Shown one piece after another: positions 34,625-43,353 of a stretch of 64,000 bases of DNA. The notes under the pieces are model-generated. The model did not search any database and was not told the DNA's origin. It saw only the letters and a program-made list of their open reading frames with translations. Both the position numbers and the translations under genes were made by a program. Positions within the stretch are counted from its first letter, which is position 1; each line of letters starts with the position of its first letter. Source of the stretch: Acetobacteraceae bacterium (GTDB taxonomy: Bacteria > Pseudomonadota > Alphaproteobacteria > Acetobacterales > Acetobacteraceae); assembly GCA_027482245.1 (NCBI GenBank), contig JAIXWG010000029.1:58360-122359 (forward strand), in the 5' to 3' direction.

Positions 34625-37354
34625 ATGACATTGCAATTAACGCCTGAGTTGAGAGTTGTCGGGGTGCTCCTGCTCGGGCTCCTGGCCCTGATGCCGGTCG
34701 CGCGGGCGCAACCCGCGGGCCCGCCGGCCATTTCCACCTCGCCGGGCTCCGCGACCGGTCCCGCCGTCGGATCCTCCCTGTCGCCGCCCGCCTTGCCGTC
34801 CCTGCTGCCAGGCGGGCTGCCGCTGCCGACCCTGCCGGCCGGCACGCAGCAGGAGATCATGCAGCGGATCCTGGACGCCGCTGGCGGCCGCGCTCCCCCG
34901 GGCCCACTGCCCGCCCCGGCGGCGCCGGCGCCTTCCCCTTTCGCGTCCCCCTTCCCCGCCATGCCCGCCGCCTCCGCCCTGGCCGCGGCCGCGCAGGAGG
35001 AGCCTTTCTCCCACACCGAGGCCTTCTTCGCGGAACGGCTCGGCCTGGCGCTGCGGCAGTTCGGCTATGACAGCTTCCGCGCCGGCCCCGGCGGCACCGG
35101 CGTGCTGGGCGCCCTGCCGGACGACTACATCATCGGCCGCGACGATGAACTGGTGCTGGCCATGCGCGGCCGCACCCGGTCCACGCTGAACCTGCGCGTG
35201 CTGCGGGACGGCACGCTGGTCACGCCGGACCTGCCGCCGATCCCCGCCGCCGGCCGCACGCTGCGTGACCTGCGCGCCGACCTCGAAGCCCGCATCGCCC
35301 GCGACATGCCGGGGACGGAGGCCTACCTGGCGATCGGCCAGGTCCGGCAGATCGCGATCTTCGTGGGTGGAGAGGTGCAGCGGCCGGGGATGCAGGCGCT
35401 CACCGCGCTGTCCTCCGTGCTCGACGCCCTCCAGCAGGCCGGCGGCGTCCGCAAGACGGGATCGCTGCGCGGCATCCGGGTGGAGGGGCCGCGCGGCAGC
35501 CGGGTGGTGGACCTCTACGCCGTCATCGCGGGGGAACGCGGCAGCGTCGACCTCTCGCTGCGGGAGGGTGAACGCATCGTCGTTCCGCCGCTCGGCGGCG
35601 TCGTCGCGCTCGCCGGGGAAGTGACGCGGCCGGGCATCTACGAACTGCCCGCCGGCAGCACCGGCGTGCCGCTTTCCGTCGCGCTGCGGCTCGCGGGCGA
35701 TCCGCTGCGTCCCGCCGGCAACCGGTTCCTCTCACAGGGCACGGATGGCGGAGGGCGGCGCAGCTTCACCGAATTGCGGCCCCAGGACCTGGTGCGGCGC
35801 GGCGACAGCGTGCTGGTGCAGCCGGGCGCCGACGTCATCGCCAACCAGCTGCGGCTCGCGGGCCACGTCACCGCCCCCGTGACGCGCGCGATCGGCCGCG
35901 GCGGCGCCTCGCTCAACAGCCTGCTCTCCGACCCCCGGCTGGTGCGGCCCGATCCCTATCCGCGGCTCGCGGTGATCCTGCGCCTCGATGGCGAAACCCG
36001 CGTGCGGCGCTTCATCCCCTTCGACCTCTCCCGCGCCCTCCAGGGCCAGGGCAACCTGCCGCTGGCGGAGGGCGACGAGGTCATCGTGCTCGGCAACAGC
36101 GACATCGCCTGGCTGGCGAGCCCGCCCGTGCAGCGCGCGCTGCGCGGCGAGGCACCGCCCGACGACAGCTGCCCGGCGCTGACCCAGCTCGCCATCGCCG
36201 CCCGCAGCGCGCCCGCACGCTTTGCCCATGCCCGCGGCGCCGGCTTCCCCGATATCGGCGCGCCGGGCTGCCCGCAGGTCTTCCGGGACTACCCGCCGCT
36301 GCTGTCCTTCCTGCTCGACACCGCCGTGCTGCTGGCGGGCGAGGTGCGGCAGCCCGGGCTCTTCCCGATCCAGGACAATACCGGGCTCGACGCGCTGCTG
36401 GCCGCCGCCGGGGGGGCGACGGACGGCGCCGACCTCTCCGCCATCGAACTCGCGCGCGAACCCACGGAACAGGCCGGCACCATCCCGCTGTCGCGCACGC
36501 TGCTCGACCTGCGCAGCCGGAACTTCCGCGCCGTCCGCCTCTCGCCGCGCGACGTCATCCGCGTGCCGCGCGGCTTCACGGACCGGGAGACGGGGCCGGT
36601 GACCCTGGCGGGCGAAGCGGTGCGCCCCGGCGTCTACGACATCCGCCGCGGCGAACGCCTGTCCGAACTGCTGGCCCGCGCGGGCGGACTGACCGGGCAG
36701 GCCTATGCCTACGGCACCGTCTTCACCCGGGACAGCGTGCGGCTGCGCCAGCAGGAAGGCTTCGCCCGCACGGCGCGGGACCTGGAAACCTCCCTCATCC
36801 AGGTCGCGGCCGGCCAGGCGGTGGCGGGCGGACGCGGGCAGAATGTCGATGTCGGCAACGCCATCAGCGCGGGGCGGGAACTGGCCAACGCGCTGCGCCA
36901 GGCGCAGGCCGCCGGACGCATGGTGGTGGAAGCCAACCCGGTGCTGCTGGCCGCACGACCCGAACTCGACGTGCTGCTGGAACCCGGCGACCTCATCGTC
37001 ATCCCGAAGCGACCCAACGAGGTCACCGTCGTCGGCGCCGTGCTGAACCCCGGCAGCCTGCAATTCCAGTCTGGCTGGCGCGCCGGCGACTACCTGCGCG
37101 CCGCCGGCGGACCCCAGCGCTTCGCCGACACGTCGCGCGCCTTCGTGGTCCTCCCCAACGGCCAATCCGCCCCCGCCGGCCTGTCCGGCTGGCAGGCGGG
37201 CGGGCCGCCCGTGCCACCCGGCAGCCTGGTCGTCGTGCCCCAGGACCCCTCCCCCTTCGAAACCTGGGGCTTCATCCGCGACCTGACGCAGATGCTGAGC
37301 CAGGTCACCATCTCCTCCGCCGCGCTGGCCGTGATCGCGCGAGAGATGCGCTGA
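34625..37354 (+). CDS. Large SLBB/polysaccharide export (Wza-like) protein
   Basis: An exported 909-residue protein. A signal peptide (VVGVLLLGLLALMPVARAQ) ends in a normal AxA-like site without a lipobox cysteine. A Pro/Ala linker follows, then a polysaccharide export (PES) domain near 170-265 with DDYIIGRDDELVLAMRG and AYLAIGQVRQIAIFVGGEVQRPG. Several SLBB domains come next; repeated markers are GGVVALAGEVTRPGIYELP, LLAGEVRQPGLFPI, TLAGEAVRPGVYDI and VVGAVLNPGSLQF. It is more than twice the length of Wza (about 380 residues). It probably forms or caps the outer-membrane exit for the polymer made by the divergent operon. Confidence 0.88.
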   Translation: MTLQLTPELRVVGVLLLGLLALMPVARAQPAGPPAISTSPGSATGPAVGSSLSPPALPSLLPGGLPLPTLPAGTQQEIMQRILDAAGGRAPPGPLPAPAAPAPSPFASPFPAMPAASALAAAAQEEPFSHTEAFFAERLGLALRQFGYDSFRAGPGGTGVLGALPDDYIIGRDDELVLAMRGRTRSTLNLRVLRDGTLVTPDLPPIPAAGRTLRDLRADLEARIARDMPGTEAYLAIGQVRQIAIFVGGEVQRPGMQALTALSSVLDALQQAGGVRKTGSLRGIRVEGPRGSRVVDLYAVIAGERGSVDLSLREGERIVVPPLGGVVALAGEVTRPGIYELPAGSTGVPLSVALRLAGDPLRPAGNRFLSQGTDGGGRRSFTELRPQDLVRRGDSVLVQPGADVIANQLRLAGHVTAPVTRAIGRGGASLNSLLSDPRLVRPDPYPRLAVILRLDGETRVRRFIPFDLSRALQGQGNLPLAEGDEVIVLGNSDIAWLASPPVQRALRGEAPPDDSCPALTQLAIAARSAPARFAHARGAGFPDIGAPGCPQVFRDYPPLLSFLLDTAVLLAGEVRQPGLFPIQDNTGLDALLAAAGGATDGADLSAIELAREPTEQAGTIPLSRTLLDLRSRNFRAVRLSPRDVIRVPRGFTDRETGPVTLAGEAVRPGVYDIRRGERLSELLARAGGLTGQAYAYGTVFTRDSVRLRQQEGFARTARDLETSLIQVAAGQAVAGGRGQNVDVGNAISAGRELANALRQAQAAGRMVVEANPVLLAARPELDVLLEPGDLIVIPKRPNEVTVVGAVLNPGSLQFQSGWRAGDYLRAAGGPQRFADTSRAFVVLPNGQSAPAGLSGWQAGGPPVPPGSLVVVPQDPSPFETWGFIRDLTQMLSQVTISSAALAVIAREMR

Positions 37355-37358
37355 GGGC

Positions 37359-39644
37359 GTGGCGCGGGTGGCAGACAGGGGGGCCTTGCCCCCCTGCACC
37401 CCCCACCAGGAGGCAGGGGCCTCCTGGACCACCGGACCATTAACGCCGGAAGGGAGGGGGGCACTTCGGCCCCCCTCCCTTCCGGCGTTGAAGATTCCTG
37501 GCGGGGTCCGGGGGGCGCCACGCCCCCCGGCCGGGGGGCCAGGGGGCAGAGCCCCCTGGCTGCTCGCCCTCGCCCTGCTCCTCATCGCCCCCGCACCGAC
37601 CCGGGCCGCGGACGAGGTGCCGGGGACCGGGTCCAACTATGGGGGCGTGGGGCTACTGGAGATGCGCAATGCGCGGTTCCGGGAGGATGGGGTGCTGGAG
37701 GCGGGGACGGCGGTCCGGCACCAGCGGCGGTTCCACTTCCTCTCCTTCCAGGCCTTGCCGTGGCTGGAGGCGACGTTCCGGCTGACGGAGCGCCTGGATG
37801 GCACGACGGGCGCGGGGATGACGAATGACCGCGCCTTCGACGTGAAGATGCGCATCTGGGAGGAGACGGACTGGACGCCCTCCATCGCCGTCGGGCTGCA
37901 GGACTTCATCGGCACGGGGATCTATTCCGGCGAGTATGTCGTGGCGTCGAAGCGCTTCGGCCCGCTGGATGCGACGGTGGGAATGGGCTGGGGGCGGCTG
38001 GGGACGGCGGCGGATGGACAGAACCCGCTGGCGGTGCTGTCGCCGCGGTTCGAGGCGCGGCCCCGGCGCGTGGACCAGGGTGGGTCCATCAACACCTTCC
38101 CCTTCTTCCGCGGTGAGAGTGCGGCGCTGTTCGGTGGCGTCGAGTATTCGCTGCCGCCGGTCTGGACCCCCTGGGGGGAGGTCGATGGGCTGCGCGCCAA
38201 GGTGGAGCTCTCCGGCGATGCGCTGCGGGACGAGCGGGGTGGCTGGCCGGCGCGGACCACGGGGTTGCGGGGGGAAGCCGCGAGCCGGGTGAATTACGGG
38301 CTGCAGTGGTCGAATGGCTGGCTGGATGCGGGGATGCAGGTCGTGCACGGCACGGATGTGCTGTTCCGCGTCTCCGCCCGGCTGGATCCGGACCGGGTGC
38401 CGGAGGTGGAGCGCCCGCCGCCGCCTTCGATGACGGCGCGGCCGCTGGAGGCCCCGGCGGAGCCGGAGGAAGCGGTGGCCGCCGCCTTGCGGGCCATCGG
38501 CTTTCGCCCCGTCCGGATCAGGATCGAGGGCGAGGTCGCGCGCATCGCCGTCGCGGGCGGGCGGCAGCGCACGCTGGCGCGGGCGGCGGGACGGATGCTG
38601 CGCGCCGTGCAGCCGCATCTGCCGCCGGGGGTGGAGCGGATCGTCTTCTCCTGGCGCCAGGCGGGGGTGGAGGTGGCGCGGCTGGTCCTGCCGCGCTCCG
38701 CCATGGAGGCCGCTTCGCGCGGCGATGGCAGTGCGGAGGAGGTGTTCTATGCCAGCCGGCTGGAAGAAGCGGGGGCCGACGCCTTCGGGCTGATCGATGG
38801 CGGGCGCGGCTTCTCCTGGGGGTTGGAGCCGCGCTTCTCGACCTTGTTCGGCGACCCGTCACGGACCTTGCGCTGGCAGTCCCAGGCGGTGCTGGGCGCG
38901 CGGCTGGAGGTCGGGCACGGCGTCGCGGTCGCGGGCAGCGTGGCGCGGACGCTCGCGGGGAACCTGGCCGGCGCCCCGCCCTCCGACAGCCGCCTGCCGC
39001 GGGTGCGGAGCGAGGCGGCGCGCTATGCGCGGGAGGGGGAGACGGCGATCCCGGCGCTCTACGGGGAGCGGATCTGGGGGCTGGGGCCCGATCTCTTTGC
39101 GCGCGTCACCGGCGGCTACCTGGAGCCGATGTTCGCGGGCCTGTCAGGGGAGGTGCTGTGGCGGCCGCAGGGGCAGTCCTGGGGTGTGGGTGTCGATGTC
39201 GCGCGGGTGGCGCAGCGCGACTACGACCAGCGCTTCGGGCTGCAGGGCTACAACGTCACGACCGGGCATGTGTCCGTCTATGCCGACCTCCCCTGGCACG
39301 GGATGTATGGGGTGGCGCGGGCGGGGCGCTACCTCGCCGGGGATTGGGGCGGGACGATCGAGATCGGGCGCCGCTTCCGCAGCGGGATCGAGGTCGGCGG
39401 CTTCGCGACGCTGACCGACGTGCCCTTCAAGACCTTCGGCGAGGGCAGCTTCGACCGCGGCATCTATGTGCGCGTGCCGCTCGACCTTTTCGGGATCGAG
39501 ACGCGCAGCGTGGCACCGCTCACGGTGCGCGGCGTGACGCGCGATGGCGGTGCGAGGCTCGCCGTGGACAACCCGCTCTGGGAGGTGACGCGGGAGGGCA
39601 GGGGAAGGGCGCTGGAGGAGGGGTTCGGGGGGTTCATGCGGTGA
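37359..39644 (+). CDS. YjbH-like exopolysaccharide outer-membrane protein
   Basis: A YjbH (DUF940) family protein of up to 761 residues; members are outer-membrane lipoprotein-like or barrel proteins of exopolysaccharide operons. The conserved part starts after the signal-like APWLLALALLLIAPAPTRAA with GTGSNYGGVGLLEMRNARF and IAVGLQDFIGTGIYSGEYVVASKRFG. It runs to VRVPLDLFGIETR near the end. The only obvious initiator, GTG 37359, lies before an array of five palindromes. About 60 residues of Pro/Gly/Arg-rich text are therefore translated from the array unless a non-standard start is used. It follows the SLBB gene by 4 nt. The true start is unresolved. Confidence 0.8.
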   Translation: MARVADRGALPPCTPHQEAGASWTTGPLTPEGRGALRPPSLPALKIPGGVRGAPRPPAGGPGGRAPWLLALALLLIAPAPTRAADEVPGTGSNYGGVGLLEMRNARFREDGVLEAGTAVRHQRRFHFLSFQALPWLEATFRLTERLDGTTGAGMTNDRAFDVKMRIWEETDWTPSIAVGLQDFIGTGIYSGEYVVASKRFGPLDATVGMGWGRLGTAADGQNPLAVLSPRFEARPRRVDQGGSINTFPFFRGESAALFGGVEYSLPPVWTPWGEVDGLRAKVELSGDALRDERGGWPARTTGLRGEAASRVNYGLQWSNGWLDAGMQVVHGTDVLFRVSARLDPDRVPEVERPPPPSMTARPLEAPAEPEEAVAAALRAIGFRPVRIRIEGEVARIAVAGGRQRTLARAAGRMLRAVQPHLPPGVERIVFSWRQAGVEVARLVLPRSAMEAASRGDGSAEEVFYASRLEEAGADAFGLIDGGRGFSWGLEPRFSTLFGDPSRTLRWQSQAVLGARLEVGHGVAVAGSVARTLAGNLAGAPPSDSRLPRVRSEAARYAREGETAIPALYGERIWGLGPDLFARVTGGYLEPMFAGLSGEVLWRPQGQSWGVGVDVARVAQRDYDQRFGLQGYNVTTGHVSVYADLPWHGMYGVARAGRYLAGDWGGTIEIGRRFRSGIEVGGFATLTDVPFKTFGEGSFDRGIYVRVPLDLFGIETRSVAPLTVRGVTRDGGARLAVDNPLWEVTREGRGRALEEGFGGFMR
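37376..37559. repeat. Array of five perfect palindromes, copy 4 of the repeat family
   Basis: Five hairpins follow each other: CAGGGGGG/CCCCCCTG-type (37376-37396), CCAGGAGGC/GCCTCCTGG (37406-37427), a 21-bp perfect stem with loop ACTTCG (37442-37489), CCGGGGGGCG/CGCCCCCCGG (37508-37530) and CCAGGGGGC/GCCCCCTGG (37539-37559). The fourth, with its leading CCTGGCGGGGTCCGGGG, equals the element at 58267-58300 in inverted orientation. The array lies over the 5' end of the yjbH-like gene and stays open in that frame. Confidence 0.9.
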
Positions 39645-39717
39645 GGGGTGGTGGCAATCCTGCTTCGACGCAGGCGGGGAAGCCAGGCATGGCTGCCAGC
39701 GGGAGTTCAGGCCGAGG

Positions 39718-40374
39718 ATGCTGAAATGGATGCGCCAGACCGGCGGTGATCCGGCCTATGCCCTGCTGGTCCTTGCATCGAGGCTGCGGCGCCGGGGCCG
39801 CTGGCTATTGCTGGCGATCCTGCTGGTTCTTGTTGCCGCGGCGATGGCGGTCATTCCCCTGTTCGTTGAAATGCTCCCCTGGCTCGGCTGATATTGCCCG
39901 GCCAGCCATGTCTTGACCTGCGTCACCAGGGACGAAGCCTTGCTCCAGTTCATCCACCAGAACACCGATTGGGGGCCGGAGCCGAATGCGCCGGGGCTCG
40001 AGTTCTCGCGTGATGGAGGCGATCTCGTCCTCTCCTTCTGCATGGGACCGACGTCGTTCGGTGAGGACGCGTAGTGGTACCGCGATGCCACCCTGCGCTT
40101 CAAATGGGTGAGCCGCTGGTGCTGGGACTCGACCAATGATGAGGGCTGGTACGCCGGCGTAGGGCGCTACGCCCGCCAAGCGCCACGCTGGGGGCAATTC
40201 TACGAAGTGATCGGTGACGAGCGGCTGGGTGAGAACGGCATCCCCGGCAGGATGCCGAACCCGAAGCCGGTCCGCCATTTTCTCTTCTATTTCCGCGACG
40301 AGACGATCGAGTGCTACGCGCAGTCCTGGCAGCTCGCCTGCGACACGCATCGGCGGTCGAGCATCGATCGCTGA
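39718..40374 (+). pseudogene. Broken gene: membrane-anchored protein with two in-frame stops
   Basis: One reading frame from ATG 39718 to TGA 40374 would encode about 218 residues, but it is cut by TGA (39889-39891) and TAG (40072-40074). The first part is a 57-residue product (MLKWMRQTGGDPAYALLVLA onward) with one strong helix (WLLLAILLVLVAAAMAVIPL). The middle and last parts (LLQFIHQNTDWGPEPNAPGL and RWCWDSTNDEGWYAGVGRYA) keep coding-like codon use and balanced residues. The family is not recognised. Alternatively the 57-residue protein is intact and a second, start-less gene follows it; a GTG at 40108 could also start an 88-residue piece. Confidence 0.6.
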
Positions 40375-40379
40375 GGGCG

Positions 40380-42047
40380 TCAGCGCGTCGCCGCCAACTC
40401 CTCCGGCGTGCTCGCCACGCCTCGCTCCCGCAGCCAGGCCGAGACGCGCGGATCGGCGCTCCACACACACAGCGGCACCGCCAGCACCATCCCCGCCGTG
40501 AAGGGCAATGCCACCAGCAGCGCGGCCCATGACACGCTCGCGAAGCACGCCGTCAGCGCCAGGCCGATCAGCGTGTGCCGCCACAGCAGCCGCGTCGCAT
40601 CCGCCCAGGCGATGCCGCGATCCGCGCGGTTCTGCGGCGCCCATCCCGTGCGCTTGCCGAAGGGCAGCAGCAGGAGAAACATCGCCTTGTTCAGCGTCGA
40701 CAGCGGCTCGAACAGCTGCATGAAGACGAATTCCGCGGCAGCCCCGCGCGCGAAGGCGCAGCGCCCGCCATAGGTCGCGGCGACCTCACGCTGGATCAGC
40801 GCCTGCGCATAGCCCGAGAGCTTCGGCGAGAAGTAGCAGAGCGCATGCGCGAAGACGGCCAGCACCAGCGCGCCCATCGGCGTGCCCGCGCCGCCGCCCG
40901 TCATCGCATTCGCCGCTGCCAGCAGCAGGATCGCGGCGTAGAGCGGCGCGCCCAGGAACAGAAGGATCGCCTGCACCAGTTGCAGCCTGCCGAGCACGGT
41001 CATCCCCGGCAGGTCAAACAATCGAAAGTACTGCATGTTGCCCGCGCCCCAGCGTTCGTCGCGGCGCATGAATTCGGGCATGGCGGGCGGGTTGGCCTCC
41101 ATGCTGCCATCCTCGGCCGGCAGGCAGCGCACGGCCCAGCCGGCGGCCTGCAGGCGCACGCTTTCCACCATGTCGTGGCTCAGGATGCGGCTGCCATCGG
41201 GCAGGGGTTCGAGCTTCGCATGCTCCCGGAAGGGCGCCACGCGGATGATGGCGTTGTGGCCCCAATAGGGCCCGGAATCCAACTGCCACCACGCCTGCCC
41301 CGTGGCCCAGCTCCGCATCCCGGCGCGCATCCCGAACTGGAACAGCCGGGGAAAAGCGGCCGTGGCGGGGCGGCCCACGATCAGCTGCTGCACGATGGCG
41401 AGCCGCGGCTCGGCCTCCATGATCGACACCAGGCGCAGCACCGCGGCGGGCGTCATCACGCTGTCGGCGTCGAGCGTGATGAAGAAGGCCTCGTCCGTGA
41501 CGTGGTGGTCGAGAAAATCCATCACGTTGCCGGCCTTGTAGCCGGTGTTGTCGGTGCGGCGGCGATAGCGCACGCGGCCGGGATGGGTGGCGGCGAAGCC
41601 AGCGATGGCGGCTTCCTCAGCGCTCGCGATCGCCGGGTCCTGCGTGTCGGAGAGCAGCCACAGCCGGAAGCGATCGCCGGCGCCGGCCTGCACCAGCCCG
41701 TCCAGCAGCGCACCCAGCGGCGGCAGCACCGCCTCCATCGCCTCGTTCCGGATGCAGACGGCGATGGCGGTGACGGAGTGTGGCACGCCAGCGCGCGCGC
41801 GGCGCAGCGCGGGCAGCACGGCGGCGGGCGGGTCGCGCGTGCCCAGCAGCAGCGCAAGGCCGAGGATGGAATTGGCGGCGGACAGCGCCGTCCAGGGCGT
41901 GGTCAGCGCCACCGCCAGCAGGATCAGCGCCTCCCACCCGTTCAGCGGCGTCAGCGCGCGCCAAGTCAGCCAGAACAGCAGGGCGGCGATCAGGAACACC
42001 AGCGCGGCGAAGGCGGCGCGGCGCAGCAGGGGATTCTCGTTCGTCAC
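40380..42047 (-). CDS. OpgH/MdoH-like glucans biosynthesis glucosyltransferase
   Basis: A GT2 membrane glucosyltransferase of 555 residues. Two N-terminal helices precede the catalytic domain with TDNTGYKAGNVMDFL, TLDADSVM (the D-x-D metal site), SHDMVESVRLQAAGWAVRCLP and the acceptor motif RRDERWGAGNMQYFRLF. Four or more C-terminal helices follow. OpgH polymerises the linear backbone of periplasmic glucans. This protein is shorter than enterobacterial OpgH (about 850 residues), and no opgG is adjacent. It starts at GTG 42047, because the only nearby ATG runs into a stop; a long upstream open frame reads through the neighbouring gene. Confidence 0.85.
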   Translation of the reverse strand: MTNENPLLRRAAFAALVFLIAALLFWLTWRALTPLNGWEALILLAVALTTPWTALSAANSILGLALLLGTRDPPAAVLPALRRARAGVPHSVTAIAVCIRNEAMEAVLPPLGALLDGLVQAGAGDRFRLWLLSDTQDPAIASAEEAAIAGFAATHPGRVRYRRRTDNTGYKAGNVMDFLDHHVTDEAFFITLDADSVMTPAAVLRLVSIMEAEPRLAIVQQLIVGRPATAAFPRLFQFGMRAGMRSWATGQAWWQLDSGPYWGHNAIIRVAPFREHAKLEPLPDGSRILSHDMVESVRLQAAGWAVRCLPAEDGSMEANPPAMPEFMRRDERWGAGNMQYFRLFDLPGMTVLGRLQLVQAILLFLGAPLYAAILLLAAANAMTGGGAGTPMGALVLAVFAHALCYFSPKLSGYAQALIQREVAATYGGRCAFARGAAAEFVFMQLFEPLSTLNKAMFLLLLPFGKRTGWAPQNRADRGIAWADATRLLWRHTLIGLALTACFASVSWAALLVALPFTAGMVLAVPLCVWSADPRVSAWLRERGVASTPEELAATR

Positions 42048-42078
42048 GCGCCGTCCATCGCCCGGGATGATGGCGCCC

Positions 42079-42852
42079 TTACGGCATGAGGGGCAGGCCC
42101 GCCAGCGCGGCGGCGAAGGCGGCGACGGAGAGGCCCAGCCACGCCAGGGAGAGCGCCGCCACCCCTGCCGCGCCGGGCGCGGCCAGCAGTGCCAGGGCGG
42201 GCACCCCCTGTATGGCATGGGTGCCCAGGAAATGCGCGATGCGGAGGTCGCCGCCATCCCGCGACCAGAAGAAGGGCGGCCAGGCACCGGCGAGGGTGCC
42301 GCCGACCACCGGCCCGCCATGCGCGCCGATCGCGAAGCCCGTGACGCCGCCCATCACCCCCGCGATGACCAGGCCGAGCCCGACCGCCAGCCGCCAGGGG
42401 CGCGGCCGCGCGCCATCGCCGCGCAGCAGGACCAGCAGGCCGAGCACCGCCGCCAGCAGGACCAGCACCAGGGCGGCTGTGCCCATCACGCCGAACATGA
42501 AGGCGCCCACGATGTCCGTCGCGAAATGGCTGCGCAGGCCGAGCGCGGCGCGGAGCGTGATCCAGCCCTGCTCGAACAGCCCCGCCGCGGCGCTGCCCCA
42601 CAGCACCACCCGCGCCACCCATCCGTCCCGCACCGCCGGCGCCAGCACGCCCCAGGCCCAGGCCAGCGTCCAGAACCAGACGGCCAGCGAGGCCGCGAAC
42701 TTGGCCGGCTTGGTCCAGACGGAGGCGCCATCGATGGCGCGCCCATCCAGCAGCATGGCCACCAGGCACGTGGCCAGCAGCGCCGCCATCGCGAAGCCCA
42801 GCCGCGCGAGGACAGGCTGGCGGCGATGCAACTCCCGCAGGATCGCGCTCAT
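42079..42852 (-). CDS. Hypothetical polytopic membrane protein
   Basis: The family is not recognised. The 257-residue protein has about seven hydrophobic segments and a conserved-looking N-terminus (AIDGASVWTKPAKFAASLAVWFWTLAWAWG). ATG 42852 overlaps the stop of the ABA4-like gene (ATGA), so the two are coupled; an open frame to 43173 is a shadow of that gene. HFLGTHAIQGVPAL near the C-terminus places histidines near a membrane face. It lies 31 nt upstream of the OpgH-like gene on the same strand. Confidence 0.62.
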   Translation of the reverse strand: MSAILRELHRRQPVLARLGFAMAALLATCLVAMLLDGRAIDGASVWTKPAKFAASLAVWFWTLAWAWGVLAPAVRDGWVARVVLWGSAAAGLFEQGWITLRAALGLRSHFATDIVGAFMFGVMGTAALVLVLLAAVLGLLVLLRGDGARPRPWRLAVGLGLVIAGVMGGVTGFAIGAHGGPVVGGTLAGAWPPFFWSRDGGDLRIAHFLGTHAIQGVPALALLAAPGAAGVAALSLAWLGLSVAAFAAALAGLPLMP

Positions 42853-43262
42853 GCCGCCCGCCCGCGCGCCGCGCGCAGGCCGAGGAACAGCAGCAGCCCG
42901 ACCGGGCCGACCAGGAAGGTCGGCGGCAGGCAGAGCCGGACCAGCCAGGGGTTCATCCCCTCCGCCGCGCCACGCCGGCAGATCCAGGCGCCGATGAAGA
43001 GATCGAAGGCGAGGTAGTGCACCCATCCCGCCAGCAGGACGCCGGGCTGCCGGAACAGCGCGGCGACGCCGGCAAGGCTGGAGAAGCCGCCCTCCGCCCC
43101 CGGCGCGTAGGTGGCCAGCAGCACCAGGTAGAGCGTGGCCAGCAGGGCCGGCAGGGCCAGGCCCGCCAGCCACCAGGTCACGGCCCGGTTGCGCGGTGCC
43201 ACCAGCAGGGCGAACCAGCCCGCCAGGGCGATCATGTTCACGGCCGAGAAGAAGGTTTCCAC
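42849..43262 (-). CDS. ABA4-like (DUF4281) membrane protein
   Basis: A 137-residue four-helix membrane protein of the ABA4-like family. The signature WVHYLAFDLFIGAWICRRGAAEG and the C-terminal PTFLVGPVGLLLFLGLR are both present. The plant namesake acts in neoxanthin formation; bacterial roles are unknown. I chose GTG 43262 because it removes an implausible basic N-terminus that would overlap the divergent tetR start; GGGATC lies 9 nt upstream. It diverges from a TetR regulator, which probably controls it. Confidence 0.78.
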   Translation of the reverse strand: METFFSAVNMIALAGWFALLVAPRNRAVTWWLAGLALPALLATLYLVLLATYAPGAEGGFSSLAGVAALFRQPGVLLAGWVHYLAFDLFIGAWICRRGAAEGMNPWLVRLCLPPTFLVGPVGLLLFLGLRAARGRAA

Positions 43263-43288
43263 AACGGAACGATCCCAGACTGTCCAGT

Positions 43289-43317
43289 GGTCAGTTTGAT
43301 GCCGCGTCCATCTGACC
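43289..43317. promoter_or_regulatory. Inverted repeat in the ABA4/tetR intergenic region
   Basis: GGTCAG (43289-43294) and CTGACC (43312-43317) form an inverted repeat with a 17-nt spacer, 37-65 nt upstream of tetR. A related TTGTCAAGTTAAA follows at 43319-43331. It is a candidate operator of the TetR protein. The long spacer makes it a weak call. Confidence 0.4.
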
Positions 43318-43353
43318 GTTGTCAAGTTAAAGCGTTGGGGGCAGGATCGGGGC

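Noticed and set aside
39889..39891. Selenocysteine or readthrough at TGA
   Set aside because: No SECIS-like hairpin directly after the TGA was recognised and a second stop (TAG) follows in the same frame, so decay is the simpler explanation.
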